Assembly: GCA_017467965.1 (NCBI GenBank)
Contig: JAFUJZ010000013.1
Location: 4,977-68,976 of the forward strand
Source: Clostridia bacterium
GTDB lineage: Bacteria; Bacillota_A; Clostridia; UMGS1883
Direction of reading: 5' to 3'
Length of the DNA stretch: 64,000 nt
Numbering within the stretch: position 1 is the first letter of the stretch; each line of letters opens with the position of its first letter. Below the pieces are notes generated by a model. It was not told the DNA's origin, did not search any database, and saw only the letters and a program-made list of their open reading frames with translations. Below are positions 1 through 8,413 of the stretch, one piece after another. A program made the translations under genes and the position numbers.

Positions 1-662
1 GTGCCCACAGGGCAGGCATTGAAAATCTCTAGCATGGATTTGTTGTCAGTTTCAACAAACAGCCCTGTTGAATCACGCATAATAGTCTCTCCCCGGATGC
101 CGAACTCAAAGGGCGAAAACAAAACCTCCTTCGCACCTTCCACATCGCCTGATTCAAGTCGCTTTTTTGTAAGGATAAGCCGCCCCGGAACTAGATTCGA
201 ATTAGCGGAAAGAGTACTTTTGTAGCTTTTTTCAGTGCCTGTAATTTTATTTATAAGCGTAATAGTAGTGCCGTCGCGGGACAGAGACAAGCACACAGGC
301 GACGGAGCAACGGGTATACAAAGTATAATTCCCGTATAGATGTTTTCGGGCCTTACGCCCATATTGGCGTTTATGATTTCTTCTGTATCAACACCAAATT
401 TTCTGCCGATAGAAAAAAAGGTGTCACCCTCTTGTGCGATGTAATAGTTTGTTGTTCTGCATGAGGGATATTCCTCATTTGGGAGGGGAATACATATTGT
501 CTGACCTATGTTCAGGTTGTAGGGGTTCAAGTTTACGTTTGCCTTTAATATTGCATCGACGCTTGTGGTATACGCAAGTGCAATTTTATTAAGAGTATCG
601 CCCTCGCGTACAATATAGGGAAGAGAGCCTGTGGGGCACTCCTTTGTTTTTGGACAAGGCAT
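1..662 (-). CDS. LysM-repeat protein, C-terminus off the window
   Basis: Reading from the ATG at 662 to the window edge gives 220 uninterrupted codons, so the gene is partial. Two LysM domains are visible: residues about 16-60 (YIVREGDTL ... IGQTICIPLP) and about 67-112 (YYIAQEGDTFFSIGRKFGV ... ILCIPV). The rest, about residues 115-220, is a beta-rich region I do not recognise. LysM binds peptidoglycan or chitin-like glycans, so a wall- or spore-coat-associated role is likely. No signal peptide is present, which fits a spore-coat or morphogenetic protein better than a secreted hydrolase, but this is inference. SD GGAAAGG lies about 10 nt upstream. The gene follows ribF but is separated from it by an intrinsic terminator. 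Confidence 0.8.
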   Translation of the reverse strand, partial: MPCPKTKECPTGSLPYIVREGDTLNKIALAYTTSVDAILKANVNLNPYNLNIGQTICIPLPNEEYPSCRTTNYYIAQEGDTFFSIGRKFGVDTEEIINANMGVRPENIYTGIILCIPVAPSPVCLSLSRDGTTITLINKITGTEKSYKSTLSANSNLVPGRLILTKKRLESGDVEGAKEVLFSPFEFGIRGETIMRDSTGLFVETDNKSMLEIFNACPVG

Positions 663-691
663 AGTATCATTCCTTTCCCTACATAATATGA

Positions 692-719
692 AAAGGACTG
701 CAGCTTAGTGCAGTCCTTT
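692..719 (-). terminator. Intrinsic terminator at the 3' end of ribF
   Basis: The 11-bp arms AAAGGACTGCA / TGCAGTCCTTT enclose a 6-nt loop that contains the ribF stop codon. On the minus strand the stem is followed by TTTTCAT. It separates the ribF operon from the LysM gene. Confidence 0.7.
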
Positions 720-1589
720 AAAATATTCAAAAGTGTTTTCTGTATCTTTTTTTATTTGTTCTTTAAGTGCATCAATTGAGTTGAAATCAGTTTCTTTTCT
801 CAAAAATTTATAAAATTTTACACTTATATTTTTATGGTAAATATCTCCGTCAAAATCTGCAATAAAGGTCTCAACTCTCAGATTGCCGTCCTTGACGGTG
901 GGGTTAACCCCGATATTTGTAACAGATATATATTCCTTTTTGTCAACAATGGTTTTAGTTGCGTACACTCCATAAGGGAGATTGGGAAGGCTGTCGGGAT
1001 AAATATTTGCTGTAGGAAACCCCAGCTCACGCCCAAGCTTTTTGCCCTCACAAACTTCTCCTCGCACCTCAAAGGGACGTGTCAGAAGACGGTTTGCAAG
1101 CTCAATATCGCCCTTTGAAAGAGCCGAGCGGATTTCACTTGAGGATACTGCCACGCCGCAATCTGTCATACAAGGCATAACAAAAACATCCATATTACGC
1201 TCCTTACAAAGGCGTGACAAAACCACTGTATTGCCCTGTGCGTTTTTCCCGAAGGTGTAATTAAATCCGCAGAAAAGAGCAGTAGCGTTAAGAGTGCCCA
1301 TAAGGATTTGGTCAACAAATTCCTCAGGGGACAGCGAAAGCGTTTTCTTATCACAGGGGAGCACTACAACCTCATCAATCCCTAAGGAAAGCATAAGCTC
1401 CTTTTTGTGGGACAAAGAGGTAAGATATTGAATTTTTTTGCCGAAATATTCTGCAGGGGATTTTTCAAAGGTAAGAGCAACGCTTTTGTAGCCATGCTCT
1501 TTTGCATAACGCACACATTCGGACAAAATCTGAGTGTGTGCATCGTGCACGCCGTCAAAAAAACCCAGTGCACAAACTGTTTTATTCAT
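705..1589 (-). CDS. ribF: Bifunctional riboflavin kinase / FAD synthetase
   Basis: 294 aa, the usual RibF length. It phosphorylates riboflavin to FMN and adenylates FMN to FAD in the cytoplasm. The N-terminal nucleotidyltransferase domain (about 1-155) starts with the signature GFFDGVHDAH (HxGH-like) and has the late motif SSSEIRSALSKGDIELANRLL. The C-terminal flavokinase domain (about 160-290) carries GKKLGRELGFPTANI, the P-loop-like GxxxGxPTAN signature, and the catalytic region NIGVNPT. The start ATG overlaps the truB stop codon (TAATG), implying translational coupling. The order truB-ribF downstream of the nusA/infB genes is common in Firmicutes. Confidence 0.96.
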   Translation of the reverse strand: MNKTVCALGFFDGVHDAHTQILSECVRYAKEHGYKSVALTFEKSPAEYFGKKIQYLTSLSHKKELMLSLGIDEVVVLPCDKKTLSLSPEEFVDQILMGTLNATALFCGFNYTFGKNAQGNTVVLSRLCKERNMDVFVMPCMTDCGVAVSSSEIRSALSKGDIELANRLLTRPFEVRGEVCEGKKLGRELGFPTANIYPDSLPNLPYGVYATKTIVDKKEYISVTNIGVNPTVKDGNLRVETFIADFDGDIYHKNISVKFYKFLRKETDFNSIDALKEQIKKDTENTFEYFKGLH

Positions 1590-2452
1590 TAATAAAACCC
1601 CTTAATCATTTTAAGGCACAACCTGCCGTCTATTTTCTCTGCTTTGGAAAGAGCAATAAAATCCCCCTCGTTGTCATATACGCGGTAGGTTTGTCCCTCT
1701 TTAGCATTTATGTATATAGGCACGCCGTTTTTAACCATTTTAGACTTCTTTTCATCAAGTGTGATTTTGTCATACTCTAGAAAGCAGGTGTCAAGAGGGA
1801 GCAAACAACCCTCGGGATTGGCTGTAATCTCCTCAGGAGTATGAGCAACTGACAAATCAAACAGGCCTGTTTTGCTGCGTCTAAGCGTTTTGACAGCTGC
1901 AAGTGTACCAAGTTTTTCACCAATATCGTCAGCAAGCGTTCTTATATATGTACCCTTGGAGCAGCTCACGCGTAAGGTTACAAAGGGCAGTGAAATATCC
2001 ATAATTTCAATTTCGTGGATTGTAACTGGTCTACTTTGACGCTCAATTTCAATACCTTGTCTTGCAAGAGAATGAAGCCTTACGCCGTCAACGCTGATTG
2101 CGGAGTACATGGGCGGTATCTGCTCAATATCACCCACGAAAGAAGCAACCGTTTCTCTTATTTTATCACAAGAGACATTAACCTCTCTCTCCTCAAGCAC
2201 ATTCCCTGACATATCCAAAGTGTCGGTTCTTACGCCGAGAAGAATTGTTGTCACGTATTCTTTATCAGTCGATACAATAAGCTCTGCCGCTCTTGTTGCA
2301 TTGCCAACTAAGATAGGGAGTATCCCTGTTGCATCGGGGTCAAGTGTACCTGTGTGACCAACCCTTTTGGTGCCGTATGCCTTTTTTATAAGCCCCAGCG
2401 CCTTGAAGCTTGTAACGCCCTCGGGCTTGTCCATTATTACGATGCCTTTCAT
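1589..2452 (-). CDS. truB: tRNA pseudouridine-55 synthase TruB
   Basis: 287 aa. It isomerises U55 in the tRNA T-loop to pseudouridine. The N-terminus GIVIMDKPEGVTSF and the catalytic-Asp motif GHTGTLDPDATGILPI (residues about 32-47) are diagnostic. VSCSKGTYIRTLADDIGEKLG is the conserved TruB family motif III. The C-terminal part (about 225-287, YINAKEGQTYRVYDNEGDFIAL) resembles the short TruB C-terminal/PUA-like extension. Its ATG overlaps the nrnA stop as ATGA, so the two are translationally coupled, and ribF follows directly. Confidence 0.96.
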   Translation of the reverse strand: MKGIVIMDKPEGVTSFKALGLIKKAYGTKRVGHTGTLDPDATGILPILVGNATRAAELIVSTDKEYVTTILLGVRTDTLDMSGNVLEEREVNVSCDKIRETVASFVGDIEQIPPMYSAISVDGVRLHSLARQGIEIERQSRPVTIHEIEIMDISLPFVTLRVSCSKGTYIRTLADDIGEKLGTLAAVKTLRRSKTGLFDLSVAHTPEEITANPEGCLLPLDTCFLEYDKITLDEKKSKMVKNGVPIYINAKEGQTYRVYDNEGDFIALSKAEKIDGRLCLKMIKGFY

Positions 2453-3399
2453 TCCTCCACCGCCTTTATAAGGTGGGGAAGGATTAAGTCGCGTACCTCT
2501 TGTACACTACCCTTTATTGTTGCACCTGCGGCTTTTTCGTGACCGCCGCCACCAAAGATTGCGGCAATCTTTTCCACGTTGTAACTACCCTTACTGCGGA
2601 AGCTGACCTTGGAAAAGCCTTCGTCCTCTTCTTTGATAACAGCAGAAACGCATACTGTACCCACGCTTCTGGGTACGTCGGCAAGAGCCCCTGCTTCGTT
2701 CCTTGTTGCCCCTGTTTTGTCCATCATTGCCTTTGTGATGAACGCGGTACCTACCTTGCCCGAGGCAAAAAGCTCGATAGTGCCGATTGTTTCACCGCGA
2801 AGCTTTACGAGAGAATACGTGCTGTTAAAGAAAAGCTCATTTGAAAGTGCGGAAATGTCAGCACCTGCCTTGATAATTTCGCCTAAAAGCTCAGCCGAGA
2901 AGGGTGTGGTATTCTGGTAACGGAAACTGCCTGTGTCTGATGCAAGTGCAAGGTATAAATATTCTGCCACCTTTTTTGAAAGGGGAATATTATCCTCTTT
3001 CATCATTTGGTATATAACCTCCGCCGTTGCAGCCTTATCTGACTCAACACGGCTTATGGGTGCGTAAACCTTATCTGATATATGGTGGTCAATCCATACC
3101 TTGTCCTCCGAAGCATCAAAAAGAGGCTGATTTACGCCAAGGCGTTCAACCGTACTTACGTCAACACCGCAGACTGTCTCATAATCATAGGTGTCGTTTT
3201 CGTTATAGGAGAGCACATCTGTTTCCATAAACGACAGGTGGGGACTAAGCGCATCGGGCATGATAATGTCGCATTTGATGCCCTTGTCGCGGAGCAGAGC
3301 GCGGATAGCCATACAGGAGCCCAGCGCATCCCAGTCTGTGGATATATGTGGCAGAAGTGCTACGGATTTTCGTGTTAATAAATAGGATAATGGTGTCAT
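2449..3399 (-). CDS. nrnA: DHH/DHHA1 phosphoesterase, NrnA-type nanoRNase / pAp phosphatase
   Basis: 316 aa. NrnA-family enzymes degrade 2-5 nt RNA and dephosphorylate 3'-phosphoadenosine 5'-phosphate. Metal-binding motifs visible are HISTDWDALGSC (about 18-29, DHH motif I region), CGVDVSTVERLG (motif II), WIDHHIS (about 105-111, the DHH motif) and ALASDTGSFRYQNT. The C-terminal DHHA1 domain has the substrate-binding motif FGGGGHEKAAG (about 288-298). This gene between rbfA and truB is the usual Firmicutes arrangement. A strong hairpin precedes the start, so transcription is either partly terminated or restarts here. Confidence 0.92.
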   Translation of the reverse strand: MTPLSYLLTRKSVALLPHISTDWDALGSCMAIRALLRDKGIKCDIIMPDALSPHLSFMETDVLSYNENDTYDYETVCGVDVSTVERLGVNQPLFDASEDKVWIDHHISDKVYAPISRVESDKAATAEVIYQMMKEDNIPLSKKVAEYLYLALASDTGSFRYQNTTPFSAELLGEIIKAGADISALSNELFFNSTYSLVKLRGETIGTIELFASGKVGTAFITKAMMDKTGATRNEAGALADVPRSVGTVCVSAVIKEEDEGFSKVSFRSKGSYNVEKIAAIFGGGGHEKAAGATIKGSVQEVRDLILPHLIKAVEE

Positions 3400-3414
3400 A
3401 GTTTCACAACCTTT

Positions 3415-3448
3415 AAAAAGGGGCTTGGGGATAAACCCAAGCCCCTTT
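3415..3448 (-). terminator. Strong hairpin between rbfA and nrnA
   Basis: GC-rich arms AAAGGGGCTTGGG / CCCAAGCCCCTTT close a short loop. On the minus strand the stem is followed by five T. It sits directly after the rbfA stop and about 16 nt before the nrnA ATG, which leaves no room for a conventional promoter. It therefore probably acts as an attenuating terminator or mRNA-stabilising 3' structure rather than a full stop. Confidence 0.7.
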
Positions 3449-3455
3449 CAGTTTT

Positions 3456-3827
3456 TTAGTCTTCTGTTTCTTCAGAAGGAGTGTTTTTTATAACGGACTG
3501 TAAAAGCTCGTTGATATGAGCACCGTGTTCGATAGAGTTATCCAATTCAAAATGGAACTCGGGCAGTGCTCGGAGTAGTACTCTTGAGCCTATTTCCTTG
3601 CGGATAAAGCCTGCGGCACTCTTTAAACCCTTTATTGCTTCCTTTTTTGTTTCGTCGTCGCCCATAACGCTTACATAGACCTTTGCAAACTTCAAATCCT
3701 TTGTAACCGATACCGAGACAACGCTTGTCATCAGGGGAATTCTGGGGTCTTTTAATTCACGTATAATATCCGAAAGATGCTTTTTTACTTCTTCGGATAT
3801 TCTGTCGGTTCTTTGATAATTAGCCAT
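3456..3827 (-). CDS. rbfA: 30S ribosome-binding factor A
   Basis: 123 aa, the typical length. RbfA binds the immature 30S subunit and helps process the 16S rRNA 5' end. The single KH-like fold is recognisable from RTDRISEEVKKHLSDIIRELKDPRIP at the start, through DLKFAKVYVSVMGDDETKKEAIKGLKSAAGFIRKEIGSRV, to the family ending LRALPEFHFELDNSIEHGAHINELL. It follows infB by 12 nt in the canonical nusA-infB-rbfA operon. Confidence 0.96.
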   Translation of the reverse strand: MANYQRTDRISEEVKKHLSDIIRELKDPRIPLMTSVVSVSVTKDLKFAKVYVSVMGDDETKKEAIKGLKSAAGFIRKEIGSRVLLRALPEFHFELDNSIEHGAHINELLQSVIKNTPSEETED

Positions 3828-3839
3828 AATATCAATCCT

Positions 3840-6116
3840 TTATGCCTGCTTAATTTCTTCCATTACGAAGCATTCAACGTTGTCGCCAACCTTGATATCG
3901 TTGTAGTTTTCAAAGCCCATACCACATTCGTAACCGGAGTTAACTTCCTTTGCGTCGTCCTTAAATCTCTTAAGAGAGGAGAGCATACCTTCGTGGATAA
4001 CGATACCGTCACGAACAATACGAACCTGACAGTGACGTACAATTTTACCGTCAGTTACATATGCACCTGCGATTGTACCTACGCCGGAAACCTTGAATGT
4101 ATCACGGATATCTGCATGACCGATAACAGCTTCGCGGAATTTGGGAGCGAGCATACCCTTCATAGCAGCTTCGATTTCTTCGATAGCTTCGTAAATGATA
4201 CGGTATGTGCGGATATCAACATCGTTTGTTTCGCTTGCGCTTCTTGCACCTGCGTCGGGACGAACGTTGAAACCTACGATAATAGCGCTGGAAGCGGCTG
4301 CAAGTGTAACGTCGCTTTCTGTGATAGCACCTACTGCACCGTGGATAACTCTTACCTTAACTTCCTCGTTACTTATCTTTTCCAAGGACTGCTTAACAGC
4401 TTCAACGCTACCCTGAACGTCAGCCTTAACGATAATATTAAGTGTCTTCATTGCGCCTTCATTCAATACATCAAAGAGGTTGTCAAGACTTACCTTTGTA
4501 GCAGCCTTAACCTTTTCGTCCTTAATCTTCTGCTTTCTTGCTTCTACAACGTTTCTTGCAGCTCTTTCGTCGTCTACAACGTAGAAAGTATCGCCGCCTT
4601 CGGGTGTTTCGGAAAGCCCGATGATTTCAACAGGTGTGGAGGGACCAGCTTCTTTAATCTTCTTACCCTTGTGGTCTGTCATTGCTCTAACTCTGCCGAC
4701 AGCTGTACCTGCAACGATAATATCACCGGATTTAAGTGTACCGTTCTGAACGAGTACTGTAGCAACAGGACCGCGACCCTTGTCAAGCTTGGATTCAACA
4801 ACTGTACCCTTTGCCTGACGGTTGGGGTTAGCCTTTAATTCCTTAAGCTCAGCTGTAAGAGTGAGCATTTCAAGAAGGTTGTCAATACCGATATTCTGCT
4901 TTGCACTAACTTCAACGCAGACAACATCGCCGCCCCATTCTTCGGGAACAAGACCATGCTCTGTGAGTTCCTGCTTAACTCTGTCGGGGTTAGCGCCTTC
5001 GCGGTCAATCTTGTTGATTGCAACGATGATACTTACCTCTGCAGCCTTTGCGTGGTTGATAGCTTCGATTGTCTGAGGCATGATACCGTCATCTGCCGCA
5101 ACAACAATAATTGCAATATCTGTAACCATTGCACCACGAAGTCTCATAGCTGTGAAAGCTTCGTGACCGGGTGTATCAAGGAAAGTAATCTTCTTGCCGT
5201 CAACTGTTACTGTGTACGCACCGATATGCTGTGTGATACCGCCTGCTTCTGTTGCTGTAACGTTGGCGTTTCTGATGCAGTCAAGAAGACTTGTTTTACC
5301 GTGGTCAACGTGACCCATTACAACAACAACAGGAGGACGGGGGAGAAGATCCTTTTCCTCATCGGGAGTATCGTTGAAGAGCTTTTCTTCAGCTGTAACG
5401 ATAATCTCTCTTTCAACCTCAGCACCCATATCCTCAGCAATCATGCTTGCTTCATCAAAGCCGATTGTCTGGTTAACTGTTGCCATAATGCCAAGTGTCA
5501 TAAGACGCTTGATGATTTCAACGGGACTGCACTTTAATTCCTTTGCCAAATCGCCCACTGTGATTTCATCAGGAATAAGAATATGGAGCTTTTCCTGCTT
5601 CTTTTCTTTCTGCTTCTTTTCAACCATTTCCTCAGAGGGCTGGTTCTTCTTGGACTGGTTCTGGTTTTTGTTTTTATTCTTCTTTATCTTCTGCTTGTTT
5701 GTTTCTGTATCCTTAATATGAACATTAACAAGACTTTCAGCTTTTTCTGTCTTAAGCTGCTGGTCAAGGTCAACTGCGTTGGTACGTGTATCAACGTAGC
5801 GAACTTCCTTTTTGATAGTAATCTTATCTTCGATAGGCTCTTCCTTGGCACTTTCGTTCTTATCAGCCTTTTTCCCGGACTTCTCTTCACCGTTCTTGGG
5901 TGCTTCTGTCTGGAAGCCTGCACGCAAAACTGCCTCCAAATCTTCGCCCTTGTCGTTTTTCTGTGTATAGTATTCGAGGATAATGTCCATTTCCTCAGCT
6001 TCCAAAGAGCTCATGTAGCTCTTTCCGGTTACGTGGTACTTTTCCAAAACTTCTAATATTTCCTTATTGGGAACACCGAACTGCTTTGAAATTTCGTGTA
6101 TTTTAGGTTTAGCCAT
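3840..6116 (-). CDS. infB: Translation initiation factor IF-2
   Basis: 758 aa. It is the GTPase that delivers fMet-tRNA to the 30S subunit. The N-terminal IF2_N domain (about 1-55, [21 protein letters not shown]) is followed by a charged Lys/Glu/Gln-rich linker (about 70-170) and a second IF2_N domain (about 180-235). G-domain motifs are G1 GHVDHGKT (about 268-275), G3 DTPGHEAF, G4 NKID and G5 SAK. The C-terminal domains include the family motif [14 protein letters not shown]. The reading start overlaps the end of ylxQ by 8 nt. The linker is short compared with enterobacterial IF-2, which is usual in Firmicutes. Confidence 0.98.
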   Translation of the reverse strand: MAKPKIHEISKQFGVPNKEILEVLEKYHVTGKSYMSSLEAEEMDIILEYYTQKNDKGEDLEAVLRAGFQTEAPKNGEEKSGKKADKNESAKEEPIEDKITIKKEVRYVDTRTNAVDLDQQLKTEKAESLVNVHIKDTETNKQKIKKNKNKNQNQSKKNQPSEEMVEKKQKEKKQEKLHILIPDEITVGDLAKELKCSPVEIIKRLMTLGIMATVNQTIGFDEASMIAEDMGAEVEREIIVTAEEKLFNDTPDEEKDLLPRPPVVVVMGHVDHGKTSLLDCIRNANVTATEAGGITQHIGAYTVTVDGKKITFLDTPGHEAFTAMRLRGAMVTDIAIIVVAADDGIMPQTIEAINHAKAAEVSIIVAINKIDREGANPDRVKQELTEHGLVPEEWGGDVVCVEVSAKQNIGIDNLLEMLTLTAELKELKANPNRQAKGTVVESKLDKGRGPVATVLVQNGTLKSGDIIVAGTAVGRVRAMTDHKGKKIKEAGPSTPVEIIGLSETPEGGDTFYVVDDERAARNVVEARKQKIKDEKVKAATKVSLDNLFDVLNEGAMKTLNIIVKADVQGSVEAVKQSLEKISNEEVKVRVIHGAVGAITESDVTLAAASSAIIVGFNVRPDAGARSASETNDVDIRTYRIIYEAIEEIEAAMKGMLAPKFREAVIGHADIRDTFKVSGVGTIAGAYVTDGKIVRHCQVRIVRDGIVIHEGMLSSLKRFKDDAKEVNSGYECGMGFENYNDIKVGDNVECFVMEEIKQA

Positions 6117-6423
6117 TTACGCCACCTCCGTATAATTTTAGAATAGCCGATGCAAAGTTTTCATCACAGATTGCAACCGCCGTAACATCCTTTTTGCCTA
6201 CTGCATGGCTAAGGGCTTGCTTATCTGCAACCGTGATAACCTTTACATTGGTATTTTTACATTTTGCTTCAATACTGCGACGGTTACTCTGCCCTAAATC
6301 GGAGGGCAGGATAACAAGTTTTGCTTTGCCTTCATCGCAGGCGGCAAGCGTTAAAAACGCGCCGAACTTTACCTTGCCGGCTCTCACGGCAAGTCCTGTC
6401 ATAGATAATATTTTAGTATGCAA
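6109..6423 (-). CDS. ylxQ: YlxQ-type L7Ae/L30e family RNA-binding protein
   Basis: 104 aa. It belongs to the ribosomal L7Ae/L30e/S12e/Gadd45 family, small proteins that bind kink-turn-like RNA. The N-terminus [17 protein letters not shown] and the internal [19 protein letters not shown] match the family. The start is probably TTG at 6423, with GGGGAA 8 nt upstream; the next in-frame ATG (6402) would remove the first helix of the fold. It sits between ylxR and infB, its conserved position. Confidence 0.88.
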   Translation of the reverse strand: MHTKILSMTGLAVRAGKVKFGAFLTLAACDEGKAKLVILPSDLGQSNRRSIEAKCKNTNVKVITVADKQALSHAVGKKDVTAVAICDENFASAILKLYGGGVNG

Positions 6424-6428
6424 TTAAA

Positions 6429-6683
6429 TCATTCCCCAATTTTTTCATTTACTGCGCTGAAAACCTCCAAAGGAATCTGACATTTAAAAGCTCTTTCAAA
6501 ACCCTTTGTTTTGGAAAGCTTTTCAAAACATTCGCGGCTTTTGCATATATATGCGCCTCTTCCGGGCATTTTGCCTGTAGCGTCATACATTATTTCACCG
6601 TCTTTGTTTTTTACTACCCTTATAAGAGATTTTTTATCCTGCATTTTTCGGCAGACAACGCACATTCTTTCGGGCAAACTCAT
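6429..6683 (-). CDS. ylxR: YlxR family protein (RNase P modulator RnpM type)
   Basis: 84 aa. The signature RMCVVCRKMQDKKSLIRVVKNKDG near the N-terminus and GRGAYICKSRECFEKLSKTKGFERAF further on define the YlxR (DUF448) family. The B. subtilis homologue has been reported to bind RNase P RNA and modulate its activity. Cysteine pairs (CxxC near residue 8 and one Cys at each end of a KSRE loop) are visible. The ATG overlaps the nusA TGA by 4 nt (ATGA), so translation is coupled. Confidence 0.93.
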   Translation of the reverse strand: MSLPERMCVVCRKMQDKKSLIRVVKNKDGEIMYDATGKMPGRGAYICKSRECFEKLSKTKGFERAFKCQIPLEVFSAVNEKIGE

Positions 6684-7717
6684 ACCTGACTGTCTCCCTT
6701 AATGTCAATCTTCCAGCCTGTAAGACGTGCTGCAAGACGTGCATTCTGACCTTCCTTGCCGATAGCAAGTGAAAGCTGGAAATCGGGAACTGTTACAAAT
6801 GCGCTCTTTGCTTCTTCATCAACAGTTACTGTAGAAACTGTTGCAGGGTTAAGTGCTGCGCTGATGTATTTTGCAATATCTTCGTCGTAAAGGATGATGT
6901 CAACCTTTTCGCCGCCGAGTGCATCACATACAGCTGCAACTCTTGCGCCCTTGGGGCCTACGCAGCTGCCTACGGGATCAACGTTTTCATTTTCGGAGTA
7001 AACAGCAATCTTTGTACGGCTGCCGGCTTCACGAGCGATAGACTTGATAACAACTGTACCATCCTGGATTTCGGGAACTTCCTGACTGAAAAATCTCTTT
7101 ACCATGCCGGGGTGAGTTCTGGAAACAAGGAGCTGGAGAGACTTTGTAGATTTCTTAACCTCTAAGATATAAACCTTTACCATGTCGCCAACTGCGAGCT
7201 CTTCGCCGGGAATCTGTTCGCTGGGTGCAAGGAGTGCTTCGGCATTGCCCATGTCAAGGAAAATACCGCGCTTTTCGATTTTAACAACCTTACCTGTCAA
7301 AATGTCGTTTTCCTTATCGGAGAACTGCATGAACACGTTGCCACGTTCAGCTTCGCGGATTTTCTGAACAACCATTTGCTTGGCTGTCTGAGCGGCAATT
7401 CTGCCGAATGTTGCGGGGTCAGCAGGGAACTCAACCTTGTCGCCAATCTGATAACGAACAGAGATTTCTCTTGCTTCTTCCAATGTGATGTCTGTAGAAT
7501 CGTCAATAACCTCTTCTACAACTGTTTTTTCTGCCCAAACCTTCATTGCACCACTCTTGCGGTCAACTGTCGCATAGCAGATAAAGTTAGGACCATAGTT
7601 TTTCTTGTACGCTGTGATAAGTGCTGTTTCCAAGGCTTCGCACATAACTTCCTTGGAAATGTTTTTCTCTTTCTCGAGAGCTTCGAGAGCTTCGATAAGT
7701 TCTTTGTTTGCTTTCAT
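6680..7717 (-). CDS. nusA: Transcription termination/antitermination factor NusA
   Basis: 345 aa, the short Firmicutes form without the acidic repeats found in E. coli. NusA binds RNA polymerase and nascent RNA and modulates pausing and termination. Domains are the N-terminal polymerase-binding region (about 1-130), S1 (about 135-200, GKVVKIEKRGIFLDMGNAEALLAPSEQIPGE), KH1 (about 230-280, DPVGSCVGPKGARVAAV) and KH2 (about 300-345, LSLAIGKEGQNARLAARLTGWKIDI). It lies immediately downstream of rimP and heads the nusA-ylxR-ylxQ-infB block. Confidence 0.97.
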   Translation of the reverse strand: MKANKELIEALEALEKEKNISKEVMCEALETALITAYKKNYGPNFICYATVDRKSGAMKVWAEKTVVEEVIDDSTDITLEEAREISVRYQIGDKVEFPADPATFGRIAAQTAKQMVVQKIREAERGNVFMQFSDKENDILTGKVVKIEKRGIFLDMGNAEALLAPSEQIPGEELAVGDMVKVYILEVKKSTKSLQLLVSRTHPGMVKRFFSQEVPEIQDGTVVIKSIAREAGSRTKIAVYSENENVDPVGSCVGPKGARVAAVCDALGGEKVDIILYDEDIAKYISAALNPATVSTVTVDEEAKSAFVTVPDFQLSLAIGKEGQNARLAARLTGWKIDIKGDSQV

Positions 7718-7749
7718 GATGCTGTGATTAGCCCCTTTCTTTCTGTGTA

Positions 7750-8205
7750 TTAAAAAGTAATGGCAAGTCTTATTGATGATGTCTTGCCTTTTTCAATTCT
7801 TACTGTTCTTTCTCCGATTTTGAGAGTTAAAAGCGAGTGGTCATAGCCTGTGAGAGTGCCTGTAAGAGTTTTGCTGCCTTCAAAGGGAGCAAAAAGCTTG
7901 AGGTCAACATCTTTGCCAAGTGCTTTTTCAAAATGCCAGTCGCGTGTCAATTTGCGGTCCATACCGGGGGAGGATACCTCAAAAATGTATGCCTCCTTTA
8001 TGGGGTCAAGCTCGTCAAGCTTTTCGTTAACCTTTCGACTTACATTTTCGCAATCCTCAATGGATACGCCGCCGTCCTTGTCAATGAAAAGTCTGAGATA
8101 GTAGTCGCCGCCTTCTTTTTTGTATTCGCATTCGTAAACATATACGCCGCATTCTTCACAAATGGGAGTAGCGATTTCTTCAAGAAGAGCTTCGTTTTTT
8201 GCCAT
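7750..8205 (-). CDS. rimP: Ribosome maturation factor RimP
   Basis: 151 aa from the ATG at 8205, which has SD GGAGGTGG 5 nt upstream; the frame stays open further upstream but that part is leader RNA. RimP is needed for 30S maturation. The N-terminal alpha/beta domain includes CGVYVYECEYKKEGGDYYLRLFIDKDGGVSIEDCENVSR and the family motif IFEVSSPGMDRKLTRDWHFEKALGKDV. The C-terminal SH3-like domain (about 95-150) includes FEGSKTLTGTLTGYD. First gene of the operon. Confidence 0.95.
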   Translation of the reverse strand: MAKNEALLEEIATPICEECGVYVYECEYKKEGGDYYLRLFIDKDGGVSIEDCENVSRKVNEKLDELDPIKEAYIFEVSSPGMDRKLTRDWHFEKALGKDVDLKLFAPFEGSKTLTGTLTGYDHSLLTLKIGERTVRIEKGKTSSIRLAITF

Positions 8206-8228
8206 AAAGTCCACCTCCAACAATACAA

Positions 8229-8253
8229 AAGAGTGGACCTTCTGCCCACTCTT
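8229..8253 (-). promoter_or_regulatory. 5' leader hairpin of the rimP-nusA operon
   Basis: The 8-bp arms AAGAGTGG / CCACTCTT enclose a 9-nt loop. The predicted transcription start lies only about 10 nt upstream, so the hairpin forms the extreme 5' end of the operon mRNA, about 25 nt ahead of the rimP SD. Its position suggests mRNA stabilisation or feedback control by an operon product such as NusA; that role is inferred. Confidence 0.55.
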
Positions 8254-8269
8254 ACCTGAATACAGCTTG

Positions 8270-8298
8270 ATTATACCATTGTTTGCCTGTAAATGCAA
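8270..8298 (-). promoter_or_regulatory. Sigma-A promoter of the rimP-nusA-infB operon
   Basis: -35 TTGCAT (8293-8298), 17-nt spacer and -10 TATAAT (8270-8275) on the minus strand, leading into the rimP leader hairpin. Confidence 0.8.
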
Positions 8299-8327
8299 GA
8301 GTTTTTTCTATATAAATAAGAAAAAAC

Positions 8328-8356
8328 TTGAAGATTTGGTACAATAATAGTATAAT
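8328..8356 (+). promoter_or_regulatory. Sigma-A promoter of polA
   Basis: -35 TTGAAG (8328-8333), 17-nt spacer, consensus -10 TATAAT (8351-8356). It is divergent from the rimP promoter, with the two -35 boxes about 30 bp apart. Confidence 0.8.
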
Positions 8357-8413
8357 GAGTGAGTAATTGCAACATGGGCGACCGCAGGTAGCCCCTACAA
8401 TGGGAGATTAGAA

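Noticed and set aside
3777..4838. Long plus-strand open frame (353 codons, Cys/Asn-rich) opposite infB
   Set aside because: It is the antisense shadow of the conserved infB frame, with biased low-complexity composition and no SD or family signature.
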